Shown piece after piece: positions 1 through 6,743 of a stretch of DNA of 8,523 nt. A program made the position numbers and the translations under genes. The stretch is from assembly GCA_018818365.1 (NCBI GenBank), contig JAHISH010000013.1, positions 1-8,523 on the forward strand. The letters run 5' to 3'. The notes beneath the pieces are model-generated. The model did no database searches, was not told the origin of the DNA, and was given only the letters and a program-made list of their open reading frames with translations. This DNA is from Candidatus Omnitrophota bacterium. GTDB taxonomy: Bacteria; Omnitrophota; Gorgyraeia; Gygaellales; Profunditerraquicolaceae. The number at the start of each line of letters is the position of its first letter. Positions within the stretch are counted from its first letter, which is position 1.

Positions 1-2
1 AA

Positions 3-890
3 TCAACACCTGAAGGAGCACGGGATTACCTGGTTCCTTCGCGCCTGAACCCGGGAGAATTCTATGCATTACCTCAGTCTCCTCAGCTTTTTAAACAAAT
101 ATTAATGGTCTCTGGGATTCAACGCTATTATCAAATTGCAAAATGTTTCCGCGACGAAGATTTACGCGCTGACCGGCAACCTGAATTCACTCAGCTTGAT
201 ATTGAGATGTCTTTTGTAGAGGAAGAAGATGTTTTGAAGATCTCGGAAGAAATCATGAAAAAAATCCTCAAGGAACTAAAGGGGATAGATATTACCATCC
301 CGTTCCCCCGTATCCCTTATGAAGAAGCCCAAAAGAAGTATGGCTCTGATAAACCCGATCTGCGTGCAGAACTAAAGTCGGAATTTGCCTTTGTGTGGGT
401 GGTTGATTTCCCCCTCTTTAAATACAACGAAGAGGAGAAACGATGGGAGAGTGAACACCATCCTTTTACTTCGCCCAGACTGCAAGACCTAGAGATACTT
501 GAAAAATATCCGGAAAAAGTAAAGTCGCGCTCATATGACCTAGTCTTAAATGGCATGGAGATCGGCTCAGGCTCGATAAGAATCCATAGCCCTGCATTAC
601 AAGAGCGTATTTTCAATATCATCGGGATAAAAAAAGAAGAGGCCCATCACCGTTTCGGCTTCCTCTTAGAAGCCTTCCAGTATGGAGCTCCACCTCACGG
701 CGGGGTTGCGTTCGGCTTAGATAGACTATTAGCGCTGCTTGCCGGCGAAACAAGTATCCGTGAAACAATTACTTTCCCTAAAACGAGCGCCGGGGTCTGT
801 CCATTGACCTCAGCGCCTTCTGAAGTAGAAGAAAGACAACTAAAAGAATTACATTTGGCGACAAGAGTTAAAGGAGGAAAAAATGAATAA
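3..890 (+). CDS. aspS: Aspartyl-tRNA synthetase, C-terminal part (5' end outside window), lacking the GAD domain
   Basis: Class II aminoacyl-tRNA synthetase that charges tRNA with aspartate in the cytoplasm. The reading frame is open from the window edge; the first codons read [14 protein letters not shown], the bacterial-type AspRS signature, so the gene starts upstream and its N-terminal anticodon-binding domain is not visible. Motif 2 lies near 144-215 ([14 protein letters not shown]), the HHPFT segment near 456-475, the GSGSIRIH segment near 567-590, and motif 3 ([15 protein letters not shown]) near 702-746. Bacterial AspRS normally carries a GAD domain of roughly 130-140 residues between YGSDKPDLR and the [10 protein letters not shown] segment. 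Here these two blocks are separated by only about eight residues, with no frameshift or stop, so the domain is cleanly absent. The final codons overlap the next gene by 8 bp. Whether the enzyme is discriminating or also charges tRNA-Asn cannot be judged because the determinants sit mostly in the missing N-terminus. Confidence 0.97.
   Translation, partial: STPEGARDYLVPSRLNPGEFYALPQSPQLFKQILMVSGIQRYYQIAKCFRDEDLRADRQPEFTQLDIEMSFVEEEDVLKISEEIMKKILKELKGIDITIPFPRIPYEEAQKKYGSDKPDLRAELKSEFAFVWVVDFPLFKYNEEEKRWESEHHPFTSPRLQDLEILEKYPEKVKSRSYDLVLNGMEIGSGSIRIHSPALQERIFNIIGIKKEEAHHRFGFLLEAFQYGAPPHGGVAFGLDRLLALLAGETSIRETITFPKTSAGVCPLTSAPSEVEERQLKELHLATRVKGGKNE
871..877 (+). promoter_or_regulatory. Strong Shine-Dalgarno for the LysM lipoprotein gene
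   Basis: AAGGAGG lies five bases ahead of the ATG at 883, inside the last codons of aspS. It is one of the few strong ribosome binding sites in the window and fixes the start of the LysM gene. Confidence 0.85.
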
Positions 891-1398
891 AGTTTCCATT
901 ATTATCGGTATCATGTCAATTTTAACTCTTTGCGGCTGCACCGTACGAAGTTATACGGTGATGAAAGAAAGAGTAGACCAGGACACCAGCGCAGGCAACC
1001 GGGGGTATTTTCTCGGCACCCCCCCTGAAGCAGAAGAAAGAAAGTTAACCCGCCCTATGCGTATGGTAGAAGTTGAATTACGCGCACCGGTAAAATTCGA
1101 AAAAATGCCGATAGAGAAAGAGAGAATGGCCCCTATGGGGTTCGTGGAAACATCCGGAGACTTCTCCGAGGCCGTGGAAGACTCACCGGCTATTGAAATG
1201 CCGCAAGACTCCATGGAAACAACCGTTAATCGTTATAAAAAATACACCGTTCAAAAAGGGGACACTTTACAAAAAATCTCGCAAAAGCTATTCGGCACCA
1301 CTAAAAAATGGCATAAAATCTATAACGTAAACCAAGACACCCTGAAAGGACCCAATAAGATTTTTCCCGGACAGGTCATTAATATCCCTACCGAATAG
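883..1398 (+). CDS. LysM-domain lipoprotein
   Basis: Predicted 171-residue envelope lipoprotein. Residues 1-18 form a hydrophobic signal peptide ending in a lipobox-like LCGC, with Cys19 as the lipidation site. A LysM domain fills residues 121-169 (starts [18 protein letters not shown], ends GQVINIP), expected to bind peptidoglycan glycan chains, so the protein probably anchors or organises the envelope from the periplasmic face. Between them, residues 28-65 hold an ERVDQD...[11 protein letters not shown]...[11 protein letters not shown] block that I recall from LysM lipoproteins of Omnitrophota-like genomes (memory, not checked), followed by a low-complexity charged linker rich in E, P and M. 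The start is set by the strong AAGGAGG and overlaps the aspS stop by 8 bp, suggesting translational coupling. No catalytic residues are seen; a structural or accessory cell-wall role is inferred from the domain only. Confidence 0.9.
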   Translation: MNKVSIIIGIMSILTLCGCTVRSYTVMKERVDQDTSAGNRGYFLGTPPEAEERKLTRPMRMVEVELRAPVKFEKMPIEKERMAPMGFVETSGDFSEAVEDSPAIEMPQDSMETTVNRYKKYTVQKGDTLQKISQKLFGTTKKWHKIYNVNQDTLKGPNKIFPGQVINIPTE

Positions 1399-1402
1399 GA
1401 GG
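1397..1402 (+). promoter_or_regulatory. Shine-Dalgarno AGGAGG positioned for a mini-ORF rather than for phoH
   Basis: AGGAGG overlaps the TAG stop of the LysM gene. It is 8 bases from the ATG at 1411 (good spacing) but 22 bases from the phoH ATG at 1425 (too far). No other purine-rich site with normal spacing precedes phoH apart from a weak GAAGA at 1406-1410. Confidence 0.7.
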
Positions 1403-1410
1403 TCTGAAGA

Positions 1411-1428
1411 ATGGTCTTGTTTGAATGA
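1411..1428 (+). CDS. Possible 5-codon leader ORF (MVLFE) coupled to phoH
   Basis: ATG GTC TTG TTT GAA TGA encodes MVLFE and begins 8 bases after a perfect AGGAGG. Its TGA stop overlaps the phoH ATG as ATGA, so ribosomes finishing it would be placed exactly on the phoH start. An in-frame TGA at 1422-1424 directly ahead of the phoH ATG means phoH cannot be extended upstream to use this ribosome binding site itself. The mini-ORF is seen directly; that it is translated, and that phoH starts by re-initiation, is inference. It could also be a chance ATG. Confidence 0.45.
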   Translation: MVLFE

Positions 1429-2381
1429 AAAAAACGATTAAACTACTGAATCAGCAAGAGTCACAATTACTCTTCGGCCCTCACGACCAGAATCTCAAGA
1501 TTATTGCAAAGGAACTAAAGGTAAAAATCGCGGGACGCGGAGAAGATCTGACGGTAAGCGGCACTTCGGTCAATCTCAAGAAGTCATGCGAATTAATTAC
1601 CTATATCCTCGACGGGATCAGGTCGGGGAAAAAAGATTTTGAAAAAACTGACTTCTCGTACCTGGTCTCACAGTTTAAAAAACCCCGGAGGCCTGCGTTG
1701 AACACCCCAGAAAAACTAATCACGCACTCTTCTTCAGGAAGACAAATCGGGCCTAAAACTCAGGGGCAACGCAAGTACGTTGACGCAATCGGAACCTATG
1801 ATATTGTATTCGGCCTCGGGCCGGCAGGAACAGGAAAAACTTACTTAGCCATGGCAGCGGCCGTAGAAGCGCTTAAAAAACAGGAAGTGCGGCGCATCAT
1901 CCTTACGCGCCCCGCCATTGAAGCGGGAGAATCATTGGGATTCCTCCCCGGGGATATGTACGATAAAATCTCCCCCTATCTTCGACCACTCTACGATGCA
2001 CTCTACGATATGATGGAGGCTGAACGTATAGAAAAATATATTGAAACGGGCATCATCGAAGTTGCTCCTCTGGCATATATGAGAGGAAGGACATTGAATG
2101 ATGCGTTCATTATTCTCGATGAAGCTCAAAATTGCACTGCCGAACAGATGAAGATGTTCTTAACGCGCCTTGGGTTTGATTCCAAAGCAGTTATTACCGG
2201 AGACCTCACTCAGAGCGATCTCCCTGAAGGACGGCCCATCGGATTACTCCAGGCGCAAGAGATACTACACCAGATCAAAGGGATACATTTCATTTATTTT
2301 AGCGGTGCCGATGTAGTCAGGCATGCGTTAGTGCAGAGGATCATTGAAGCCTATGACCGAACCTCAAGTAAAGAAAAGTAA
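1425..2381 (+). CDS. ybeZ: PhoH-like ATPase (YbeZ family)
   Basis: Cytoplasmic P-loop NTPase of 318 residues, the usual length for the PhoH/YbeZ family. The N-terminal ~70 residues form a KH-like RNA-binding region (pattern KLLNQQESQLLFG...GRGEDLTVSG). The ATPase core has Walker A GPAGTGKT at 132-139, the family segment RPAIEAGESLGFLPGD at 162-177, Walker B IILDEAQN at 229-236, and the sensor-like ITGDLTQSDLP at 257-267, ending VVRHALVQRIIEAY. In characterised bacteria YbeZ works with the endoribonuclease YbeY in rRNA maturation and ribosome quality control, and ybeY lies two genes downstream here. All catalytic motifs are intact. The start is the first ATG after an in-frame stop at 1422-1424; translation may depend on the preceding mini-ORF. 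The 3' end overlaps the next gene by 29 bp. The symbol phoH is also used for this family. Confidence 0.96.
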   Translation: MKKTIKLLNQQESQLLFGPHDQNLKIIAKELKVKIAGRGEDLTVSGTSVNLKKSCELITYILDGIRSGKKDFEKTDFSYLVSQFKKPRRPALNTPEKLITHSSSGRQIGPKTQGQRKYVDAIGTYDIVFGLGPAGTGKTYLAMAAAVEALKKQEVRRIILTRPAIEAGESLGFLPGDMYDKISPYLRPLYDALYDMMEAERIEKYIETGIIEVAPLAYMRGRTLNDAFIILDEAQNCTAEQMKMFLTRLGFDSKAVITGDLTQSDLPEGRPIGLLQAQEILHQIKGIHFIYFSGADVVRHALVQRIIEAYDRTSSKEK

Positions 2382-3702
2382 GGTTTTTTTTATTGCTTCA
2401 GGAGTATCATTATTTCTCTTAAGCATTGCGCTGTCCATAAACCTAGTAATCCCTACTTTCTTGCTTACGCTTGTGATCTACCTCAAGGTTAGGAAGACTG
2501 CGTTAAAACATTGCAAGATCCTGCATCTTGTCTTTATCTTCGTTCTGGTCTTAGTAGTATCGTACCTGATAATCACCCATGGCGGTTCTCGTTTTTATCT
2601 TCCTTTCCTTGTGGCACCGATGTTAGTAACTCTTCTATTCAACCAGTTAGAGATTTCACTCCTTATTGTCCTTGCCACATCATTAACCCTGGCCTCTATT
2701 GCCGGCAACCACCTGCATCTGGGAATAGTTTTCCTTACCAGTGGGCTTTTAAGCAGTGCCCTTCTTTTGAATGTGCGCAGGCGCATGACCATTATCCGTG
2801 CCGGATTTATTGTCGGCTTCCTGCAAGCGGCACTCCTTTTCTTCTTAGATCGTTTCTGGGTTCTCCCTTCCGAAGTGTATTGGAAGAGCTACGGGATTGC
2901 CGTAGCAAACGGATTTCTTTCCAGCATCATCGTCCTAGGGATTCTCCCGGTCTTTGAATACCTATTCAAAACCATCACCAATATCAGCCTCTTGGAATTG
3001 GCTGATTTTCAACATCCGCTTCTAATGCGCATGGTACAGGAATCTCCCGGCACCTATCATCATAGCCTCGTCGTAGGAAACCTGGCAGAAAGTGCCTGTA
3101 ACGCGGTGAACGCGAATGCGCTACTGGCGCGAATCGGGGCATATTACCACGATTTAGGAAAACTCCAGAAACCACATTATTTCAGCGAGAACCAAACCTT
3201 TACTGAGAGCAAACACGACGCACTTGCTCCCTCAATGAGTAAACTCGTTATTATCAACCACGTAAAAGAAGGCGTAGAGCTTGCAAAAAAATACCGACTT
3301 AACCCTCGTATCATAGATTTCATCCAACAACACCACGGCACGAGCCTTGTCTATTATTTCTACAGGAGGGCTTTGGAAAACCTAGAGGATGATCAAGAAA
3401 TAAAAGAAGAAGGGTTCCGCTACCCCGGCCCCAAACCCAATACGAGGGAGACCGCGATAGTCCTATTGGCTGATTCCGTGGAAGCCGCGACACGCGCCTT
3501 AAAAGACCCTATCCCCCAGAAGATTGACGAAATAGTACACAAAATCATTAACAATAAATTCATTGATGGGCAGCTTGACGACTGCAATCTGACCCTCAAA
3601 GACTTAGAGAGTATTTCGGCAGTCTTTATCCGAATTCTGGGAGGCATATACCATAGCCGTGTCAATTATCCTGAAGAAAGAAAAGAAACGAAAAACGCAT
3701 AG
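2353..3702 (+). CDS. Membrane-bound HD-domain phosphohydrolase, PgpH/YqfF-like, without the extracellular sensor domain
   Basis: About 449 residues. The first ~205 residues are a run of six to seven hydrophobic helices (roughly 10-45, 53-75, 80-100, 102-122, 125-140, 150-168, 182-204). A cytoplasmic HD domain follows, containing the full set of metal ligands expected for this family: HH at 236-237 (GTYHHS), HD at 266-267 (YYHDLGK), H303 (NHVKEG), HH at 327-328 (QQHHGT) and D374 (LADSVE). PgpH/YqfF homologues hydrolyse cyclic di-AMP to pApA; the substrate here is inferred. Classical members are about 700 residues because a large extracellular 7TMR-HDED domain follows the first membrane helix; here membrane helices follow almost at once, so that domain is absent. 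I chose ATG 2353 over the in-frame TTG at 2344 because ATG is preferred and an AGAGGA stands upstream at 2335-2340, although its spacing is long. Its position between phoH and ybeY matches a widespread order in Firmicutes and other phyla. Confidence 0.92.
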   Translation: MTEPQVKKSKVFFIASGVSLFLLSIALSINLVIPTFLLTLVIYLKVRKTALKHCKILHLVFIFVLVLVVSYLIITHGGSRFYLPFLVAPMLVTLLFNQLEISLLIVLATSLTLASIAGNHLHLGIVFLTSGLLSSALLLNVRRRMTIIRAGFIVGFLQAALLFFLDRFWVLPSEVYWKSYGIAVANGFLSSIIVLGILPVFEYLFKTITNISLLELADFQHPLLMRMVQESPGTYHHSLVVGNLAESACNAVNANALLARIGAYYHDLGKLQKPHYFSENQTFTESKHDALAPSMSKLVIINHVKEGVELAKKYRLNPRIIDFIQQHHGTSLVYYFYRRALENLEDDQEIKEEGFRYPGPKPNTRETAIVLLADSVEAATRALKDPIPQKIDEIVHKIINNKFIDGQLDDCNLTLKDLESISAVFIRILGGIYHSRVNYPEERKETKNA

Positions 3703-3728
3703 ACGCTCTTTTTACTATTCCCCCCGCA

Positions 3729-4172
3729 ATGGAAATTACCGTTCACAATCTGCAGAAAAAACTTAAGGCAGATGCGCGTACGATTCAAAGACTCGTCCGG
3801 CTCGTGCTTACGAAAGAAAAATTCAAGAACCCCGGCGCTTTTAGCATCACCCTGGTTAATGGAGCAAAGATGTGTTCCTTCAACAAACGGTTCATGGGTA
3901 AAAACCACTCTACCGATGTACTGGCATTTAACCTCTCTAAAAAAACAGAGTCCCCTTTTTTAGGTGATGTTATCGTTTCCACTGATGCCTGTATCCATAA
4001 TGCGCGCAGGTTCGCAACAACCCCTCAGTTCGAATTATTCCTTTATATAGTTCATGGGATGCTGCACCTTTTGGGATACCGCGATGCCACACCCGCAAGA
4101 AAAACCTTGATGCATAGAAAAGCACTTACAATCCTTAACGCCGCATGTCTATCCATACCGTCGACGCCTTAG
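3729..4172 (+). CDS. ybeY: YbeY-type endoribonuclease / rRNA maturation factor, variant metal site
   Basis: 147-residue single-domain metalloprotein of the YbeY (UPF0054) family, cytoplasmic, acting in 16S rRNA 3' processing, ribosome quality control and RNA turnover in studied bacteria. Family marks: STDVLAF at 61-67, LGDVIVS at 78-84, and the metal-binding segment HGMLHLLGYRD at 109-119. The usual motif is H-x3-H-x5-H; the first two histidines (109, 113) are present but the third position is Asp119. Asp there also occurs, as I recall, in some other phyla (for example GYKDKT in Bacteroidetes), so activity is plausible. Only about 26 bp separate it from the upstream HD gene, and no Shine-Dalgarno is visible: the ATG follows a C-rich stretch (3720-3725). 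No better start exists in frame. The end overlaps recO by 28 bp. The neighbouring phoH/ybeZ supports the assignment. Confidence 0.93.
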   Translation: MEITVHNLQKKLKADARTIQRLVRLVLTKEKFKNPGAFSITLVNGAKMCSFNKRFMGKNHSTDVLAFNLSKKTESPFLGDVIVSTDACIHNARRFATTPQFELFLYIVHGMLHLLGYRDATPARKTLMHRKALTILNAACLSIPSTP

Positions 4173-4915
4173 TGCTTAACCGGAGAGATTTCCGGGAGAC
4201 TTCTCTGATCGCTGTTCTTTTCACTAGAGACTTCGGAAAAATAAGCGGATTACTCAAAGGTATCCGCACCGAACCGACTAAGTTCGCGAGCACCCTGGAA
4301 CTGTTTTCATACAATCAAATCGTTTTCTACCGAAAACTGAATTCCTCTCTCCATTTAGTGAGCCAGTGCGACCTCAAGGACAATTTTGATGCGCTACGCC
4401 GTGATATAGTAAAAATAGGCATGGGAAGCCTTATGTGCGAACTGGTAGGATTAGTAATGCCCTTAGAAGATAAAAATGAAGAAGTCTTTAACCTTATTCT
4501 CACGTGCCTAAATGAATTGAAGACAACTTCTCATCCACACAAGATCATGATCATTTTTAAGATCAAAATGTTGGCTCTCTCCGGATTTAAACCCCATTTT
4601 GACTCCTGCGTCGTCTGTAACAGCAAGATACTCGGGGAATCAAAATTCAGCCTTCTGCTCGGAGGATTGCTTTGTACGCGCTGTTATCACAAAGATCCGA
4701 GTAGCCGTACAATCTTCCGGGGGACAATCGCGTCTATTCTTTACATTGAGAAGAATGACTTTAAGAATAACCTTACCCTAGGGCTGAATCCAGAGATCAA
4801 AAAGGAACTCGAGCTGATCCTAAACGCATTCCTTCATTTTCATCTTGAAAGGGAACTTAAATCACAGAAAGTACTTACACGGCTGAAGGAGGCCACGACG
4901 CTATCTCCGGCGTAA
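4145..4915 (+). CDS. recO: DNA repair protein RecO
   Basis: 256 residues, normal RecO length. RecO loads RecA onto SSB-coated single-stranded DNA together with RecR in recombinational repair. The N-terminal OB-fold region has the family opening (DALVLNRRDFRETSLIAVLFTRDFG split as residues 7-31) followed by the GLLKGIR stretch at 35-41. The C-terminal part is helical and carries a zinc-ribbon-like CxxC...CxxC: Cys155, Cys158, Cys177, Cys180, with the sequence LGGLLCTRCY typical of zinc-containing RecO members. The ATG at 4145 lies inside the end of ybeY, giving a 28 bp overlap; no strong ribosome binding site is visible, so coupling to ybeY translation is likely. Placement of recO after ybeY is a common bacterial arrangement. 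Confidence 0.94.
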   Translation: MSIHTVDALVLNRRDFRETSLIAVLFTRDFGKISGLLKGIRTEPTKFASTLELFSYNQIVFYRKLNSSLHLVSQCDLKDNFDALRRDIVKIGMGSLMCELVGLVMPLEDKNEEVFNLILTCLNELKTTSHPHKIMIIFKIKMLALSGFKPHFDSCVVCNSKILGESKFSLLLGGLLCTRCYHKDPSSRTIFRGTIASILYIEKNDFKNNLTLGLNPEIKKELELILNAFLHFHLERELKSQKVLTRLKEATTLSPA

Positions 4916-4934
4916 ACAACAAAAGAAACCTCTC

Positions 4935-4940
4935 GGGAGG
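4935..4940 (+). promoter_or_regulatory. Shine-Dalgarno of the ketopantoate reductase gene, within a small palindrome
   Basis: GGGAGG stands six bases before the ATG at 4947. Its last four bases can pair with CCTC at 4929-4932 around a TCGG loop (12 bp palindromic CCTCTCGGGAGG), so a short hairpin could partly mask the site. The stem is only 4 bp, so this may be chance. The 31 bp gap around it is the longest intergenic space in the window and shows no clear promoter. Confidence 0.6.
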
Positions 4941-4946
4941 CATACT

Positions 4947-5879
4947 ATGAAGATAATAATCGCAGGTCCTGGAGCAATGGGGTTGTTATTGACGAGTCTT
5001 CTCTCAAAGAGCAAAGAAGAGATTTGGCTTCTCGATAAAAATAAGAAACGTACGGCAAAAATAAAAGAAAAGGGGATCAGCGTAGAAGGGCTCTGTGGCT
5101 CGTGGAAAACGATGGTACGTATCACTACCTCGCCGGAAGAGATCGGACCGGCAGACTTAATTATACTCTGTGTGAAATCCTATGACACAAAGAACGCATT
5201 AGCGAATTTCAAGCCTCTGCTGGGCAGAGAAACCATGGTCTTAAGTGTACAGAATGGGCTCGGTAACCTTGAGTTAATCGCCGAAGTAGCCGAAGAAAAT
5301 AAAGTCATTGGAGGAGTCACTAACCTTGGAGCCACCCTCGTAGAAGAAACAAAAGTGAGATTCGCCGGAAACGGAGAAACAGTGATCGGCCTCTTGAATG
5401 GCGGATTCCCCGTAGAACTACGTCATATCAGGGAATTATTCAACCGTGTCGGAATAACGACAAAAGTATCTCGAGACATAAAAGGAGTCCTTTGGTCTAA
5501 ATTGCTTATCAATACGGGAATAAACGCGCTTACCGCGATTTTACAACTGCCTAACGGTAAACTGGTAGAATCGGAAGGAACACGGCGTATTATGCGTGCG
5601 GCGGTAACCGAAGCCACACGGATCGCCAAACGCAAACGCATCAAATTGCTTTACGACGATCCTCTCGCAAAAGTAGAAGCGGTCTGTGAAGCAACTGCAA
5701 CCAATCTTTCTTCGATGTTACAAGACGTGCTTAAGGAGAAAAATACCGAAATAGACTTTATTAATGGGGTAATCGTCCGCCTCGGACAGGAATTAAGCAT
5801 CCCCGTCCCCACCAACTTGCTTCTTTTGGACCTGGTAAAGACTATCGAAGCAACGTATGCCACACGGGCAAGGTCATGA
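4947..5879 (+). CDS. panE: 2-dehydropantoate 2-reductase family protein (ketopantoate reductase)
   Basis: 310-residue cytoplasmic NADPH-dependent oxidoreductase, full length for the family. Characterised members reduce 2-dehydropantoate to pantoate in pantothenate/CoA synthesis. The Rossmann motif GPGAMG is at 7-12, CVKSYDT at 75-81, NGLGN at 103-107, the segment with the catalytic lysine is WSKLLINTGINALTAI (Lys185), and the substrate/cofactor block SSMLQDVLKEKNTEIDFING spans 255-274. The key Lys, Asn (189) and Glu/Asp residues look intact. No other pantothenate genes are in the window, and this family contains paralogues acting on other 2-oxo acids, so the exact substrate is inferred. The start is supported by GGGAGG six bases upstream. 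Its TGA overlaps the next ATG (ATGA), indicating coupling to the TPR gene. Confidence 0.88.
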   Translation: MKIIIAGPGAMGLLLTSLLSKSKEEIWLLDKNKKRTAKIKEKGISVEGLCGSWKTMVRITTSPEEIGPADLIILCVKSYDTKNALANFKPLLGRETMVLSVQNGLGNLELIAEVAEENKVIGGVTNLGATLVEETKVRFAGNGETVIGLLNGGFPVELRHIRELFNRVGITTKVSRDIKGVLWSKLLINTGINALTAILQLPNGKLVESEGTRRIMRAAVTEATRIAKRKRIKLLYDDPLAKVEAVCEATATNLSSMLQDVLKEKNTEIDFINGVIVRLGQELSIPVPTNLLLLDLVKTIEATYATRARS

Positions 5880-6739
5880 AGAAAATAGGGATAGCCTTTG
5901 TATTTGTCGTCCTATTTTCTGCTTTTGTATACGCGTTGCGTTCCGGACAATGCCCCCTGCGAATACTTTCTCACGCCCCAAGCTCCCTGGATAGCAGTGT
6001 CGCAATAAATACGCGTCCCTTGGCGATTCAGGGGCAGAAAACGACGCCACTTCTTGAAGAAGGCCTCACTTTACTGAAAAACCGAAGAGACCGCGAAGCA
6101 TTAGCTATATTTGAAAGGATTCTCTTGCAGCGCAGTGATTCCCTGGATGCGCTTTGGGGAAAAGCAGAGGTATTGCGCAGAACCCGCAATTATACCCTCG
6201 CGGAGGAACTCCTGCAAAGAATCATTCATCAGGACCCCAATCATCTTTCTTGCCTGATAAGCCTAGCCTATATCCGTTATAAAGACAATAATTATAAAGA
6301 AGCCATTCGGTTAATACACCATATCCTCAACCAACCTGGGGTCGATAACCAAACACGCTCACTTGCGTATATAATGCAGGGAACAATCAATAGCAGCCGC
6401 GCCAAAGGGGGATTATTAAACAAACTTGCCTTCGGCACACAAATCAAAGGTTTCTTTCTTAAAGCCAAGAATCTATCACCAGACCTACCCGAAGTACGTC
6501 TGGGACTAGGGACATTCTATCTTCTCGCTCCTCGAATCGCAGGCGGAGACCTTGAAAAAGCGATGGAGGAACTCCAGGCATCAGTAAGGCTTGCCCCCAC
6601 GTTTGCCACAGCCCTTGCACGCCTGGCACAGGCGTATAAACGAAAAGGGGATCTCTCCCGGTTTACTGCGTATCTAAAGAACGCAAAAGAACTTGATCCC
6701 GAAAACGAAGTCGTGCACCAACTACGGGGATCATTATAA
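5876..6739 (+). CDS. Exported tetratricopeptide-repeat protein
   Basis: 287 residues. Residues 1-20 are a typical signal peptide or membrane anchor (MKKIGIAFVFVVLFSAFVYA) without a lipobox cysteine at the boundary. From about residue 57 there are helix-turn-helix TPR units: roughly 58-91, 92-125, 126-153, then a longer helical insert with AKGGLLNKLAFG at 176-187, and further units at 204-240 and 242-276 (ALARLAQAYKRKGD). A P-x-IAGGDLEKAMEEL segment at 219-233 is reminiscent of a TPR variant I have seen in other bacterial exported proteins. TPR proteins are protein-interaction scaffolds; no enzyme motif is present and the partner is unknown. It starts at an ATGA overlap with the reductase gene and ends 4 bp before apbE, so it is co-translated with both; an envelope role linked to the ApbE lipoprotein is possible but unproven. 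Confidence 0.85.
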   Translation: MKKIGIAFVFVVLFSAFVYALRSGQCPLRILSHAPSSLDSSVAINTRPLAIQGQKTTPLLEEGLTLLKNRRDREALAIFERILLQRSDSLDALWGKAEVLRRTRNYTLAEELLQRIIHQDPNHLSCLISLAYIRYKDNNYKEAIRLIHHILNQPGVDNQTRSLAYIMQGTINSSRAKGGLLNKLAFGTQIKGFFLKAKNLSPDLPEVRLGLGTFYLLAPRIAGGDLEKAMEELQASVRLAPTFATALARLAQAYKRKGDLSRFTAYLKNAKELDPENEVVHQLRGSL

Positions 6740-6743
6740 CGTA

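Noticed and set aside
945..955. TACGAAGTTAT, identical to part of a loxP arm, within a 7 bp inverted repeat CACCGTA/TACGGTG (939-960)
   Set aside because: It lies within codons of the LysM signal/lipid region, has no second arm or spacer of a recombination site, and a short match like this is expected by chance.
1155..1168. Small hairpin CGGAG-ACTT-CTCCG
   Set aside because: Inside the LysM coding region, only 5 bp of stem and no T-run follows, so not a terminator.
2344..2352. TTG at 2344 as start of the HD gene
   Set aside because: An ATG follows three codons later in frame with comparable ribosome-binding context; ATG is the simpler choice.
2384..2391. Run of eight T after the phoH stop as a terminator or slippage site
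   Set aside because: No stable stem precedes it, and it codes for Val-Phe-Phe-Ile at the first membrane helix of the HD protein; the frame continues normally.
2511..2957. Plus-strand 148-codon frame inside the HD gene
   Set aside because: Frame-shifted shadow of the membrane region; rich in Pro, Cys and Ser with no family resemblance.
6693..6743. Upstream in-frame start for apbE
   Set aside because: It would add 17 polar residues before a clear lipoprotein signal peptide and overlap the TPR gene by 47 bp.
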